A stretch of DNA of 18,654 bases from positions 1 through 18,654 of the forward strand of contig JBGTCY010000181.1 in assembly GCA_041748615.1 (NCBI GenBank). Direction: 5' to 3'. The notes beneath the pieces were generated by a model that was not told the DNA's origin, searched no databases, and saw only the letters and a program-made list of their open reading frames with translations. Both the position numbers and the translations under genes were made by a program. The stretch comes from JBGTCY01 sp041748615 (GTDB lineage: Bacteria; Bacteroidota; Bacteroidia; Chitinophagales; CAIOSU01). Numbering within the stretch: the first letter of the stretch is position 1; each line of letters starts with the position of its first letter. This document shows, piece after piece, positions 1-7,178 of this stretch.

Positions 1-910
1 TGAAAACCGTACCAACCACAAACATCGCGAGCATCGTGAAAAATGAGATAATCACCACGCGATGATATTCTATGGCAGGTTTGTATTTCCAGGTTAATAA
101 AAAACCTGCCACGAAAGCAAATGCCTGTGAGATATTCAAACCGCTCCACTCTGAGGGAAAAATATGGTGTGCCGAACGCAATCGCAGTAATTCCAGCCAT
201 TCCTGTCCGGCATGAAACAGGTTGAGTCCGGGCGCGGGATTTTGGAATTTTAATATCAATGCAGGGCTGATTACCAATAGCAGTAATCCTATTCCCGCGA
301 GAAGCTGCCAGCCGTATTTCTCGCTGAACGCTTTATACAACATGCAGGCAATCAGCATCGCAAGCACATAACTTGCCGACAAAGGATGAAAAAGAAAAGC
401 GACTCCCGCCAATACAGCGGATATATTATAGTGTCTGCTGAAAAAAGCATAAAAGGAATACAGCAATAAGGGTAAAGCGAAAGTGCGCTCCATGAACGTG
501 TTTTCAATCGTACGCTCCATGCCGATGGTATTCAATGAAAAAACCAATAGCATGACCGCGATATAAGCCACTTCTTTTCTTGAAAATAATTTTAGCGCAA
601 GGATGAAAATCGCGTGAAACGAAGCATACAAGGAGATAAAATACAACGCGAAAAAAGTGACAGGCAGGGATGTTTTAAACGTACTCAGGATAAAACTGCA
701 AAACGGCAAAAAGAAAGTATAAAAATATTTCCGCTCCGCAACTAAATAGTCATCTTGGTATAACTCTGGATTGAGCAGATTTTTGATAAAAGGAATCGTG
801 ATACAATGATTATAAACTCCATAAGCATATTGATTGATTCCGATGGCTGAAGCGGTAGTAATGACCAGCAAAGCAATGGCATCAATGATATGGAAGCGGG
901 GGGATAACAT
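1..910 (-). CDS. Multi-pass membrane protein, partial (paralog of the next gene)
   Basis: This reading frame is open from an ATG at 908-910 to the window edge, about 303 codons, so the C-terminus is missing. It translates to a very hydrophobic protein with many predicted membrane helices. It aligns along its whole length with the gene at 986-2638. Shared blocks include IGINQY.YG.YNH near residue 23, L.AE.KYFYT, MERTF.LPLLL, AFLFHPLSA, and WLELLRLRS.HH.FP. By eye about half the residues agree, so the two genes are an old tandem duplication separated by 75 bp. The ERTF and FHPLSA region between helices gives a glycosyltransferase-C-like look, but no catalytic motif is proven. Function is unknown; membership in a DUF6798-type family is a guess from memory. 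Confidence 0.8.
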   Translation of the reverse strand, partial: MLSPRFHIIDAIALLVITTASAIGINQYAYGVYNHCITIPFIKNLLNPELYQDDYLVAERKYFYTFFLPFCSFILSTFKTSLPVTFFALYFISLYASFHAIFILALKLFSRKEVAYIAVMLLVFSLNTIGMERTIENTFMERTFALPLLLYSFYAFFSRHYNISAVLAGVAFLFHPLSASYVLAMLIACMLYKAFSEKYGWQLLAGIGLLLLVISPALILKFQNPAPGLNLFHAGQEWLELLRLRSAHHIFPSEWSGLNISQAFAFVAGFLLTWKYKPAIEYHRVVIISFFTMLAMFVVGTVF

Positions 911-985
911 GAGAGAGGGTGATGGTATTGAAGTCACAAAGTAGGGAAAAGTTAAAGCTAATGCACGAAGAAAGGGTCAAAAACT

Positions 986-2638
986 TTATTTAACCTGAAA
1001 AACCGTGAATTTTTTATTCTTAAACCGCTCGTTGAATGCCAGCGTTTTTTCGCTGAGTGTTACAACATAAATTTCTGAATGAGCGGGAGATAACTCATCC
1101 GCAATCACCTGAAAATCAGTTTCATTTAACGCCAGATAGGTTTGTTCGAGCCTGTTATCATCTTCAAAGCCGAGCATTTTCATCCTGCGCATCCATTCCT
1201 TTCCAAATTCAGGATTGAAAAACATCTGTGTGCCGTCTTTCCAGTCACCATAACAAGTGCGCTCTGATTCCACCCTGAATCCTTCTTTGTTTGTCGGAAC
1301 AATGAAAACGGCATCCAACGGGGTGTTGTTTTTTGCCCATGCCTGCACCGCGAGCCATGCTTTATCCTGTTTGTTTTGAATGGTAAATTTTCCTTTCAAA
1401 GTAGCTCCGGCAATTCCCGATATTAAAATAGCTGTCATCAACGCGGGCAGGTGAAATCTGCCTAATGGTGGTATGAACTGTTTGAAAAAAGCGAAACCCG
1501 GAAATATCAGTAGCGCCACGATGATGAATCCGGCATATTTTACAAGATTGCCACTGTAAAAAGCCCCGATAAACAAGAAAAAAACAATAACTTTTTTAAA
1601 TGTTAGTTCTTCGGTTTCTGATTCCATGAAAAAGAAATGAGCGTAGTAGATGATGGCGATGAAAACAAGAAACACATAACTTCTGAATAATTGAAACTGC
1701 ACCACGATGGAAACCGGAATCACTTCCGTGAACAAAGTGCCTGCCACACACATCAGGAAAATAGTTCCTGTAAAAAGCATCACCACGCGATGCATCCACG
1801 GAGTTGGTCTGTATTTGAGACACAAGCCGAAGCCCACAATGAATAACACCGATTGGGCCAATAACAACGGACTCCATGAGGAAGGAAACAGGTGATGCGA
1901 TGAGCGCAATCGTAATAATTCAAGCCACCCCGGGTCTGCTTTAAATAATCCCAGCGATGGAGCCGGATTAGTTGCTTTCAAATAAAGCACCGGGCTGACA
2001 ATCACGAATAATAGTATAAATGCTGCCAGCAATTTTTTCCATCCGATTTCTCTGATGCTAATCAGTGAACAAACGGTCAGGCATCCCAGGAGATACACTG
2101 CTGAAAGCGGATGAAATAGAAACGCGATTCCCGACAACACGTAAGCGGCAATCACTTTTTGTTTCAGGAAAAAATAAAATGCGAACAAAAGCAAAGGCAG
2201 CACAAATGTGCGCTCTAAAAAGATACTTTCAATGGTTCTTACATCTCCTAACGTATTGAATGAATAAATCAGAAAGATTGCCGCGAAATAGGCGGTTTCT
2301 TTTTTGTTAAACAGGAGCAAAGCCGTTTTAAAAAAGGCGATGAGCGTCCCGTAAAGTGAGAGGCAGTAAAGCGAGAAATAAAGCGCATGAAGAGATAATC
2401 CCGACTTGACGGTAAGCAGCGCCAACCCGCTGTTAAATAGCGTGTAGAAATATTTTTTTTCAGCAACCAAAAAATCATTCGGATACAAGGATGCGTCCAT
2501 GATGCTTTTTACAAATGGCACGCTGATAAAATGATTGTACATGCCGTAAGTATATTGATTGATGCCGATGACTGAAGCCACGGTCAGCAGAAGCAAATAA
2601 AAAAAATCTTTGGCTGAGAGCTGAATGTCAGGTTTCAT
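986..2638 (-). CDS. Multi-pass membrane protein, DUF6798-like
   Basis: A 550-residue integral membrane protein of unknown function. Roughly ten or more hydrophobic helices fill the first 430 residues. A soluble C-terminal part of about 120 residues follows, starting near QDKAWLAVQAWAKNNTP and containing FIVPTNKEGFRVESERT and GDWKDGTQ. This C-terminal pattern (WA..NTP, then P..GFR..S.R) recalls proteins annotated DUF6798, but I cannot confirm that. The start chosen is the ATG at 2636-2638: the tandem paralog begins at the equivalent place, and a longer reading to a GTG at 2752 would overlap the divergent kinase gene and add 38 residues with no counterpart. There is no Shine-Dalgarno. Together with its partner it may act in envelope or glycan assembly, which is only inference. 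Confidence 0.82.
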   Translation of the reverse strand: MKPDIQLSAKDFFYLLLLTVASVIGINQYTYGMYNHFISVPFVKSIMDASLYPNDFLVAEKKYFYTLFNSGLALLTVKSGLSLHALYFSLYCLSLYGTLIAFFKTALLLFNKKETAYFAAIFLIYSFNTLGDVRTIESIFLERTFVLPLLLFAFYFFLKQKVIAAYVLSGIAFLFHPLSAVYLLGCLTVCSLISIREIGWKKLLAAFILLFVIVSPVLYLKATNPAPSLGLFKADPGWLELLRLRSSHHLFPSSWSPLLLAQSVLFIVGFGLCLKYRPTPWMHRVVMLFTGTIFLMCVAGTLFTEVIPVSIVVQFQLFRSYVFLVFIAIIYYAHFFFMESETEELTFKKVIVFFLFIGAFYSGNLVKYAGFIIVALLIFPGFAFFKQFIPPLGRFHLPALMTAILISGIAGATLKGKFTIQNKQDKAWLAVQAWAKNNTPLDAVFIVPTNKEGFRVESERTCYGDWKDGTQMFFNPEFGKEWMRRMKMLGFEDDNRLEQTYLALNETDFQVIADELSPAHSEIYVVTLSEKTLAFNERFKNKKFTVFQVK

Positions 2639-2714
2639 GGATTGGAATTGCGGCTGAATATTAGGAGATATTTCATAGCTTTCAGATTGCACAAAATAAC
2701 ATAGATGTTCAACA

Positions 2715-3722
2715 ATGTCTAATCCTTTTTTTATCAGCCTCGATGATGCCACGGGATTTGAAAATTATCTGGAAAACCAAGGTTGGCTGCATTCGGGGGA
2801 AACATTGAAAACAATCGGCAGGGCGGGGGAAGGGAATATGAATCTGACCTTGCGCGTGAAAACTAATTTCAGGAGTATTATTGTAAAGCAGGCGCGTCCC
2901 TGGGTGGAAAAATATCCACAGATTGCCGCGCCACCCGAAAGAGCGTGGATGGAAGCTGCTTTTTATGAAATGATTGCTTCCAATAGTTTTCTCAGAAATT
3001 ATATGCCCGAATTGCTGGCGAAAGACGAAACATCTTTTATCCTGATGCTTGAAGATTTAGGGGAAACCGGAGAGATGTTCGACCTCTACCAAAAAGATAT
3101 TTTTATTGAAAATGAAACCCTGCTTGCCTTGCTTGATTATTTGTCTGTCTTGCATGGATTCAGGTTTGAGCACCCTTTTGAAAACCGCCCGATGCGTGAA
3201 CTGAATCATGCGCATTTGTTTATCCATCCTTTTGATGAACATCACGGATTGAAGTTCGAACAGTTTGAACCCGGACTCGGTGAAACCGTGAACCGCTATC
3301 GCGCGGATAAATTATTGCGGGAACATGCAGCGGAACTCGGAGAAGTTTATTTGTCAAAAGGCAAAGTTTTATTGCACGGAGATTTTTTTCCGGGCAGTTG
3401 GCTTCGCTCTCCCGATGGCGTGAAAGTGATTGACCCGGAGTTTTGTTTTTCCGGAATGCCTGAATTTGAGCTGGGTATCTTACGTGCGCATTTGAGACTT
3501 TCACAACAACCGGAGCAGTGTCTGAAAGTAGTGGATGAACATTACAAAGGCATGTTTCAACTCAACCGCGCTTTGATGGACGGGTTTACCGGCATCGAAA
3601 TTTTCAGGCGAATGCTTGGCGTAGCACAACTGCCGCTCGAACTTGATTTGGAGGAAAAAGAACTGTTGCTGGAGGAAGCGTATTGTTTGGTAATGAAAAG
3701 TGAAAAGAAATTGGTGGTATAA
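2715..3722 (+). CDS. Methylthioribose-kinase-like phosphotransferase (APH fold)
   Basis: A 335-residue soluble kinase of the aminoglycoside/choline phosphotransferase fold. Visible motifs in order are a glycine-rich nucleotide loop GEGNMNLTLRV (38-48), IIVKQARPW with the likely ATP-contacting lysine K58, the catalytic loop HGDFFPGSW (221-229), and the metal-binding VIDPEF (238-243). The pairing of GNMN.TLRV, VKQARPWVEKYP..APPERAWMEAAFY, and HGD..PGS...VIDPEF..G..EFELG is closer to 5-methylthioribose kinase than to antibiotic kinases. However, MtnK is usually about 400 residues, this protein is shorter, and no other methionine-salvage gene is nearby. The substrate should be regarded as an unknown small hydroxylated molecule. 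It is transcribed divergently from the membrane gene at 986-2638 across a 76-bp gap. Confidence 0.82.
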   Translation: MSNPFFISLDDATGFENYLENQGWLHSGETLKTIGRAGEGNMNLTLRVKTNFRSIIVKQARPWVEKYPQIAAPPERAWMEAAFYEMIASNSFLRNYMPELLAKDETSFILMLEDLGETGEMFDLYQKDIFIENETLLALLDYLSVLHGFRFEHPFENRPMRELNHAHLFIHPFDEHHGLKFEQFEPGLGETVNRYRADKLLREHAAELGEVYLSKGKVLLHGDFFPGSWLRSPDGVKVIDPEFCFSGMPEFELGILRAHLRLSQQPEQCLKVVDEHYKGMFQLNRALMDGFTGIEIFRRMLGVAQLPLELDLEEKELLLEEAYCLVMKSEKKLVV

Positions 3723-3747
3723 ATACAGGGGACGAGGGACAGGGGAG

Positions 3748-3917
3748 GATTTACGATTGATGATTAACGATTAACGATTGACGAGGAACGATTAACGATT
3801 AACGATTGACGAATAACGATTTACTATGGACTATGGACGAATGGCGATTTACGATTGACGGAAGATTTACGATGGACAATCGACTATGGACTATGGACAA
3901 ATAACGATGAACGAATG
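3748..3917. repeat. Low-complexity degenerate direct-repeat tract
   Basis: The convergent gap between the kinase gene and the YegS-like gene is filled by reiterations of the word ACGATT(A/G)ACG with variants. Two exact 23-nt copies lie at 3762-3784 and 3790-3812, a 28-nt period. A 16-nt word ACTATGGACTATGGAC occurs exactly at 3823-3838 and again at 3883-3898, and GATTTACGAT(T/G)GAC words lie between. No gene or clear terminator is seen here. An ORF crossing the tract is a shadow. Such word-salad tracts occur in other gaps of this window in different wording. Confidence 0.75.
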
Positions 3918-3926
3918 TGTTTGGAT

Positions 3927-4823
3927 TCAAGGCATCAATACCTTCAAAGCTCCCGGCAACACTTTCACTTCCCAGTTTTCCTTAAACCGGCTGAGTTCTC
4001 CATCCACTTGCAGGGTAAGATATTTTTCTTGTTCATTCAGCAACCTGCATGTCGCGGAAGAATGCAGTTCGTAAGTTGGAATCCAGTGATGTTTTTTAAT
4101 CAGCAGAAAAATAGCATACAGCGGAAAGTGCCAGCGGGGAAAGTAACTGATGATGCCGATATCCAACACTCCGTCATCCAATTTTGCTGCCGGTGCAAGT
4201 CCGACTCCGTAGCCGTATTGATTGGAGTTGCAAATGTTGAAAATATAAACATCACGCTCGAGGATTTTTCCGTTCACCTCAATTTTAATCGAAATGGGTT
4301 TCACGCTGAAAAATCCCCTGACCACCGCGAGCGCGTAAGATAAAAATCCGCGCACCTGGTGATGCTCAAACCATTTCACCACATTCACCGCCAAGCCGAT
4401 GCCCACATTGCTGAAAAAATATTTATCAGCGGCATACATGCCGACATCAATCGTTCCTGTTTTTAGTTGATTGATAATGTTCAACGCCTTTTTCGGATTC
4501 AGCGGAATGCCCAAGTGCCTTGCCAGACCATTGCCCGAACCGAAGGGCATGATGGCAAGCGTCACCGGAGTGTTGACTAAGCATTGCGCGATTTCATTCA
4601 CCGAACCGTCACCGCCAACGGAAACCACGATGTCATAACCGTTTTCAACCGCCTCTTGCGACAACTCCGTAGCATGTCCGGCAGATTGCGTGAAACGAAT
4701 GGAATATTCAAAAATGTCCTGGTCTAAATATTTTTTAATTAAAAAAGGGAGTCGCTGCTTTTCATTTTTACGGATACCTGAAATTGGGTTGATAATAAAA
4801 AGGATACGTTTTTTGGAGGACAA
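3927..4823 (-). CDS. YegS/BmrU-family lipid (diacylglycerol-type) kinase
   Basis: A 298-residue protein of the diacylglycerol kinase catalytic family. It is expected to phosphorylate a lipid hydroxyl group with ATP at the inner face of the cytoplasmic membrane. The N-terminus has the family NP..G motif (IINPISG, 10-16). The nucleotide-binding signature is GGDGSVNE (70-77), with serine where threonine is more usual. FGSGNGLARHLG (94-105) follows, and the C-terminal half is the beta-rich YegS domain with VDGE near residue 273. The start is a TTG at 4821-4823: the frame reaches a stop five codons upstream, no ATG occurs before residue 92, and the family N-terminus needs this start. It lies 81 bp after nadC on the same strand and could share its transcript. 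The exact lipid substrate is not readable. Confidence 0.9.
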   Translation of the reverse strand: MSSKKRILFIINPISGIRKNEKQRLPFLIKKYLDQDIFEYSIRFTQSAGHATELSQEAVENGYDIVVSVGGDGSVNEIAQCLVNTPVTLAIMPFGSGNGLARHLGIPLNPKKALNIINQLKTGTIDVGMYAADKYFFSNVGIGLAVNVVKWFEHHQVRGFLSYALAVVRGFFSVKPISIKIEVNGKILERDVYIFNICNSNQYGYGVGLAPAAKLDDGVLDIGIISYFPRWHFPLYAIFLLIKKHHWIPTYELHSSATCRLLNEQEKYLTLQVDGELSRFKENWEVKVLPGALKVLMP

Positions 4824-4904
4824 GCAATAAAAGTTTTAGTGATTCAAGCGGTAAAAAAAGCAATTTTCAAAACTCCCGTAAAGTTAAAGCGAGTGCAGTG
4901 AAAA

Positions 4905-5738
4905 TTAAATCGCCTTCAAACTCAAATCTAAACTCTTGTAAGAATGGGTGAGCGCGCCAACTGAAATGTAATCAACTTCGCAAGCCGCATAATCCCGCGC
5001 GTTTTCAAGATTGATGCCGCCAGACACTTCCGTTTCAATGCGTTTATTGATAATTTTCACGGCTTTTCTCACTGTGCCGATTTTGAAATTGTCCAACATG
5101 ATTCTGTCCACGTTGCCGATGGATAAAACTTCTTCCACCTGCTCAATGCTGGTGGTTTCAATTTCGATGCGCAGGTTCAGATTGTTTTTTTTCAGATAAT
5201 CATTCGCTGCTTTAATGGCTGGCGCAATGCCGCCCGCGTAAGAGATATGGTTATCTTTTATCATCATCATATCATACAATCCGATGCGGTGATTGACGCC
5301 ACCGCCAATCCGCACCGCCCATTTTTCAAAAAACCGGAAACCCGGAGTTGTCTTGCGCGTGTCAAGAATTTTCGCGGGATAACCATCTATTGACTTGACG
5401 AATTTGCGCGTGAGCGAAGCAATACCGCTCATGCGCTGCATAAAATTGAGCATCAGCCGTTCGCCTTTCAGGATGGATTGCAGGTTGCCTTTCAGCAACA
5501 AGACCAAATCTCTTTTTTCAACCAATTCTCCGTCCCTGTAAAAACTGTCGAACTCTACTTCGGGGTCAATAATTTTAAAAATGGTTTCAGCCAATTCAAT
5601 ACCGGCTATCACCCCATTTTCTTTTGTGATTAATTCAGCCTTGCCTTTTTTATTGGAAGGAATGCAGGCAAGGGAGGTGTGGTCGCCTTCGTGGACGTCT
5701 TCCTGTATCGCGGCTTTGATAAATTGTTCTATCTCCAA
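4905..5738 (-). CDS. nadC: Nicotinate-nucleotide diphosphorylase (carboxylating)
   Basis: Quinolinate phosphoribosyltransferase converts quinolinate and PRPP to nicotinate mononucleotide, CO2 and pyrophosphate in de novo NAD synthesis in the cytoplasm. The 277-residue length is normal. Family motifs are GDHTS (18-22), ERLMLNFMQRMSGIAS (93-108), DTRKTTPG (126-133), GGGVNHR (145-151), KDNH (161-164), IEIE, and the C-terminal SGGI and ISVGALTHS phosphate-binding segments. The start is a TTG at 5736-5738: an upstream in-frame stop is the terminator of the preceding gene, and MEIEQFIKAA...EGDHTS fits the usual N-terminus. It follows the DUF4783 gene by 12 bp, so the two are almost surely cotranscribed. 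nadA and nadB are not in the window. Confidence 0.96.
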   Translation of the reverse strand: MEIEQFIKAAIQEDVHEGDHTSLACIPSNKKGKAELITKENGVIAGIELAETIFKIIDPEVEFDSFYRDGELVEKRDLVLLLKGNLQSILKGERLMLNFMQRMSGIASLTRKFVKSIDGYPAKILDTRKTTPGFRFFEKWAVRIGGGVNHRIGLYDMMMIKDNHISYAGGIAPAIKAANDYLKKNNLNLRIEIETTSIEQVEEVLSIGNVDRIMLDNFKIGTVRKAVKIINKRIETEVSGGINLENARDYAACEVDYISVGALTHSYKSLDLSLKAI

Positions 5739-5750
5739 GGCGGGTTCCGG

Positions 5751-6134
5751 TTAATCTCTTTCAAATCGAAGTTCCTGAATGTAGAGGTTCTCCCCTTTAT
5801 TTTTCAGGTAAATATAAGTGCGGAATGAACCCTGCGCGGTAATCAGCGTGCCAATCGCGTATTGCGAATGGTTCGAGTTGCCGTTGTGGATGATTTTAAA
5901 TGAAGCGGGTTTTTGTTTGGTGAAAAAATCTTTCAGCACCATTTCCGCCTGCGCTTTGCTGTAGGTGTCTTCTTTGTCGAAAATGGTGATTTCAACATTG
6001 TTGTCAAAATATTTTGCAAGTTCTTTCGCGTTGCCGGTCTGAATGGCTAAACTGATTCTGTCAAGGTCTGTTGACAAAATGCCGGTAGCCGACAAAATCA
6101 GGCTGAACAACCCCGCTAAAATTCCGATTTTCAT
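5751..6134 (-). CDS. Exported DUF4783 family protein
   Basis: A 127-residue small protein with a hydrophobic N-terminus (about 1-21) that looks like a signal peptide, followed by a compact NTF2/SnoaL-like sequence: DRISLAIQTGNAKELAKYFD, then VEITI, the AEMVLKDFF helix, and strands ending YIQELRFE. This is the pattern of DUF4783 proteins, common in Bacteroidota and often found beside nadC as here. It is probably periplasmic; no enzymatic residue can be named and its link to NAD synthesis is unknown. It is the first gene of the minus-strand run with nadC and possibly the lipid kinase. An AAAATTTG at 6159-6166 (minus) is one base off the TAnnTTTG -7 consensus. Confidence 0.82.
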   Translation of the reverse strand: MKIGILAGLFSLILSATGILSTDLDRISLAIQTGNAKELAKYFDNNVEITIFDKEDTYSKAQAEMVLKDFFTKQKPASFKIIHNGNSNHSQYAIGTLITAQGSFRTYIYLKNKGENLYIQELRFERD

Positions 6135-6296
6135 GTAGTTGATTTTTTAGTTAACAAATTTTAGCTAAAACCATGCCATCGTAGGCTTTTATTCCCGCTT
6201 TCACAATATCCCTATTTAAGGAAGGTATAATTTAGCAAAAATATCTGCACTTTCGGTTCCGTTCAGGTTGTGAAGATAGACAAAGGTTGCATTCCC

Positions 6297-6845
6297 ATGA
6301 AAAAATCTCTTTTCCCGGCTTTCCTGTTGTGGCTCATGCTTTTTTCTTCCTGTGAGGAAAACGTCATCCCCCCGCAACACAAACTGCAATATTTCGACCT
6401 CACCGGATTTATGACAGGAGAAATTGCAAGACTGAATAAACAAAAAGCACCCATCCGCAAATTGGTTTTCCTCAACGGCATGACGGAAGAAAAACAAATG
6501 GACACTACTCAATGGGAAGCAGAATTATCATCCTTCATTAATGCCGACATCAACAAAAAATCTTTTTTGGGAAAGTATGCCATTGACACTTTTGTGAATG
6601 ATGCTCAAAAAAGCATTCATTATGTTGCCCTTGACAACAACCTGCGCACCCGCTGGATGGAAATTCATTTTAACGAAGACCAAAGTCCCGCGCTCATCAA
6701 AGCGCTTCAGTTTTCCGCCAACACGCTTTACACGACACGTCAGCAACTCACTTACCAGCCGGATTCCGGTTTTCAGATTTCCGGCTCTCAAAACATCCGC
6801 TTTTTAGAACCGGATTCTTTTTTTATCAGCGTAAAGTTTCAATGA
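6297..6845 (+). CDS. Unrecognised lipoprotein
   Basis: A 182-residue protein whose first 19 residues form a lipoprotein signal ending LFSSC, with Cys19 the likely lipidated residue, followed by acidic EEN. It is thus probably anchored in the cell envelope. The ATG at 6297 is preferred over a GTG nine codons upstream because it places the basic MKK directly before the hydrophobic core. The mature part has no motif I recognise. It is mixed alpha/beta, rich in Gln, Asn and Thr, and ends in an aromatic beta-like stretch (FLEPDSFFISVKFQ), a style common for small Bacteroidota lipoproteins. It is divergent from the DUF4783-nadC genes. A TAATTTAG at 6228-6235, one mismatch from TAnnTTTG, could be its -7 element. 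Confidence 0.78.
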   Translation: MKKSLFPAFLLWLMLFSSCEENVIPPQHKLQYFDLTGFMTGEIARLNKQKAPIRKLVFLNGMTEEKQMDTTQWEAELSSFINADINKKSFLGKYAIDTFVNDAQKSIHYVALDNNLRTRWMEIHFNEDQSPALIKALQFSANTLYTTRQQLTYQPDSGFQISGSQNIRFLEPDSFFISVKFQ

Positions 6846-7178
6846 ACAAAAATCTAAAATCTGCATTTTAGCCTATCGAAAAAAGCAGTTTATTATCAAA
6901 ATGTCCAAATCCCAAATAGCAAATCACAAATAAATTCCAATCACAAAAAAATAAATTTCAAACACCAAGTGACTTTTGGGTAGTTCTAAAAATTACCTCA
7001 ACCTCCTTCTCTGAAGGAGAAGGCAATGGATGAGGCAATCAAAAAGAGAAATTTTTGGAACTGCCCTGTATTAATTTGTTTTTTTTTGAATTGTTTTTTG
7101 GTGCTCATAAAATACTTGATAGTAAGTTATATTTTGTAAGCGCTAAAATTCTAAAATCTTCAATCTAAAATCTCCAAT
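6846..7178. other. AT-rich gap with word repeats and two small hairpins
   Basis: No gene is visible in this 333-bp gap between the lipoprotein stop and the stop of the M20 dipeptidase. A perfect 7-bp AT-rich stem (CTAAAAT 6854-6860 / ATTTTAG 6865-6871, loop CTGC) sits 8 nt after the lipoprotein stop and may act as a weak terminator, although no T tract follows. Around 6900-6960 there are CAAATC-type repeated words, and at 7139-7182 CTAAAATCT / CAATCTAAAATCT words. A GC-richer hairpin lies at 7005-7023. Confidence 0.6.
7005..7023. repeat. Short hairpin repeat
   Basis: CCTTCTC (7005-7011) and GAGAAGG (7017-7023) form a perfect 7-bp stem with a TGAAG loop. The motif sits alone in an AT-rich gap and resembles the small CT/GA hairpin words dispersed in Bacteroidota intergenic regions. 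No T tract follows on either strand, so an intrinsic terminator is not well supported. Confidence 0.5.

Noticed and set aside
2639..2752. N-terminal extension of the membrane protein to a GTG at 2752
   Set aside because: It overlaps the divergent kinase gene, has no counterpart in the tandem paralog and would put a soluble tail before the first helix. ATG at 2638 is better.
3748..3917. CRISPR array
   Set aside because: Repeated words are short, contiguous and degenerate, with no regular unique spacers.
3855..4343. 162-codon plus-strand ORF opposite the lipid kinase
   Set aside because: It is antisense to a gene with clear catalytic motifs and begins inside a low-complexity tract.
7005..7023. 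Intrinsic terminator for the dipeptidase or lipoprotein gene
   Set aside because: The stem is perfect, but it lies over 150 nt from both stops and no T tract follows on either strand.
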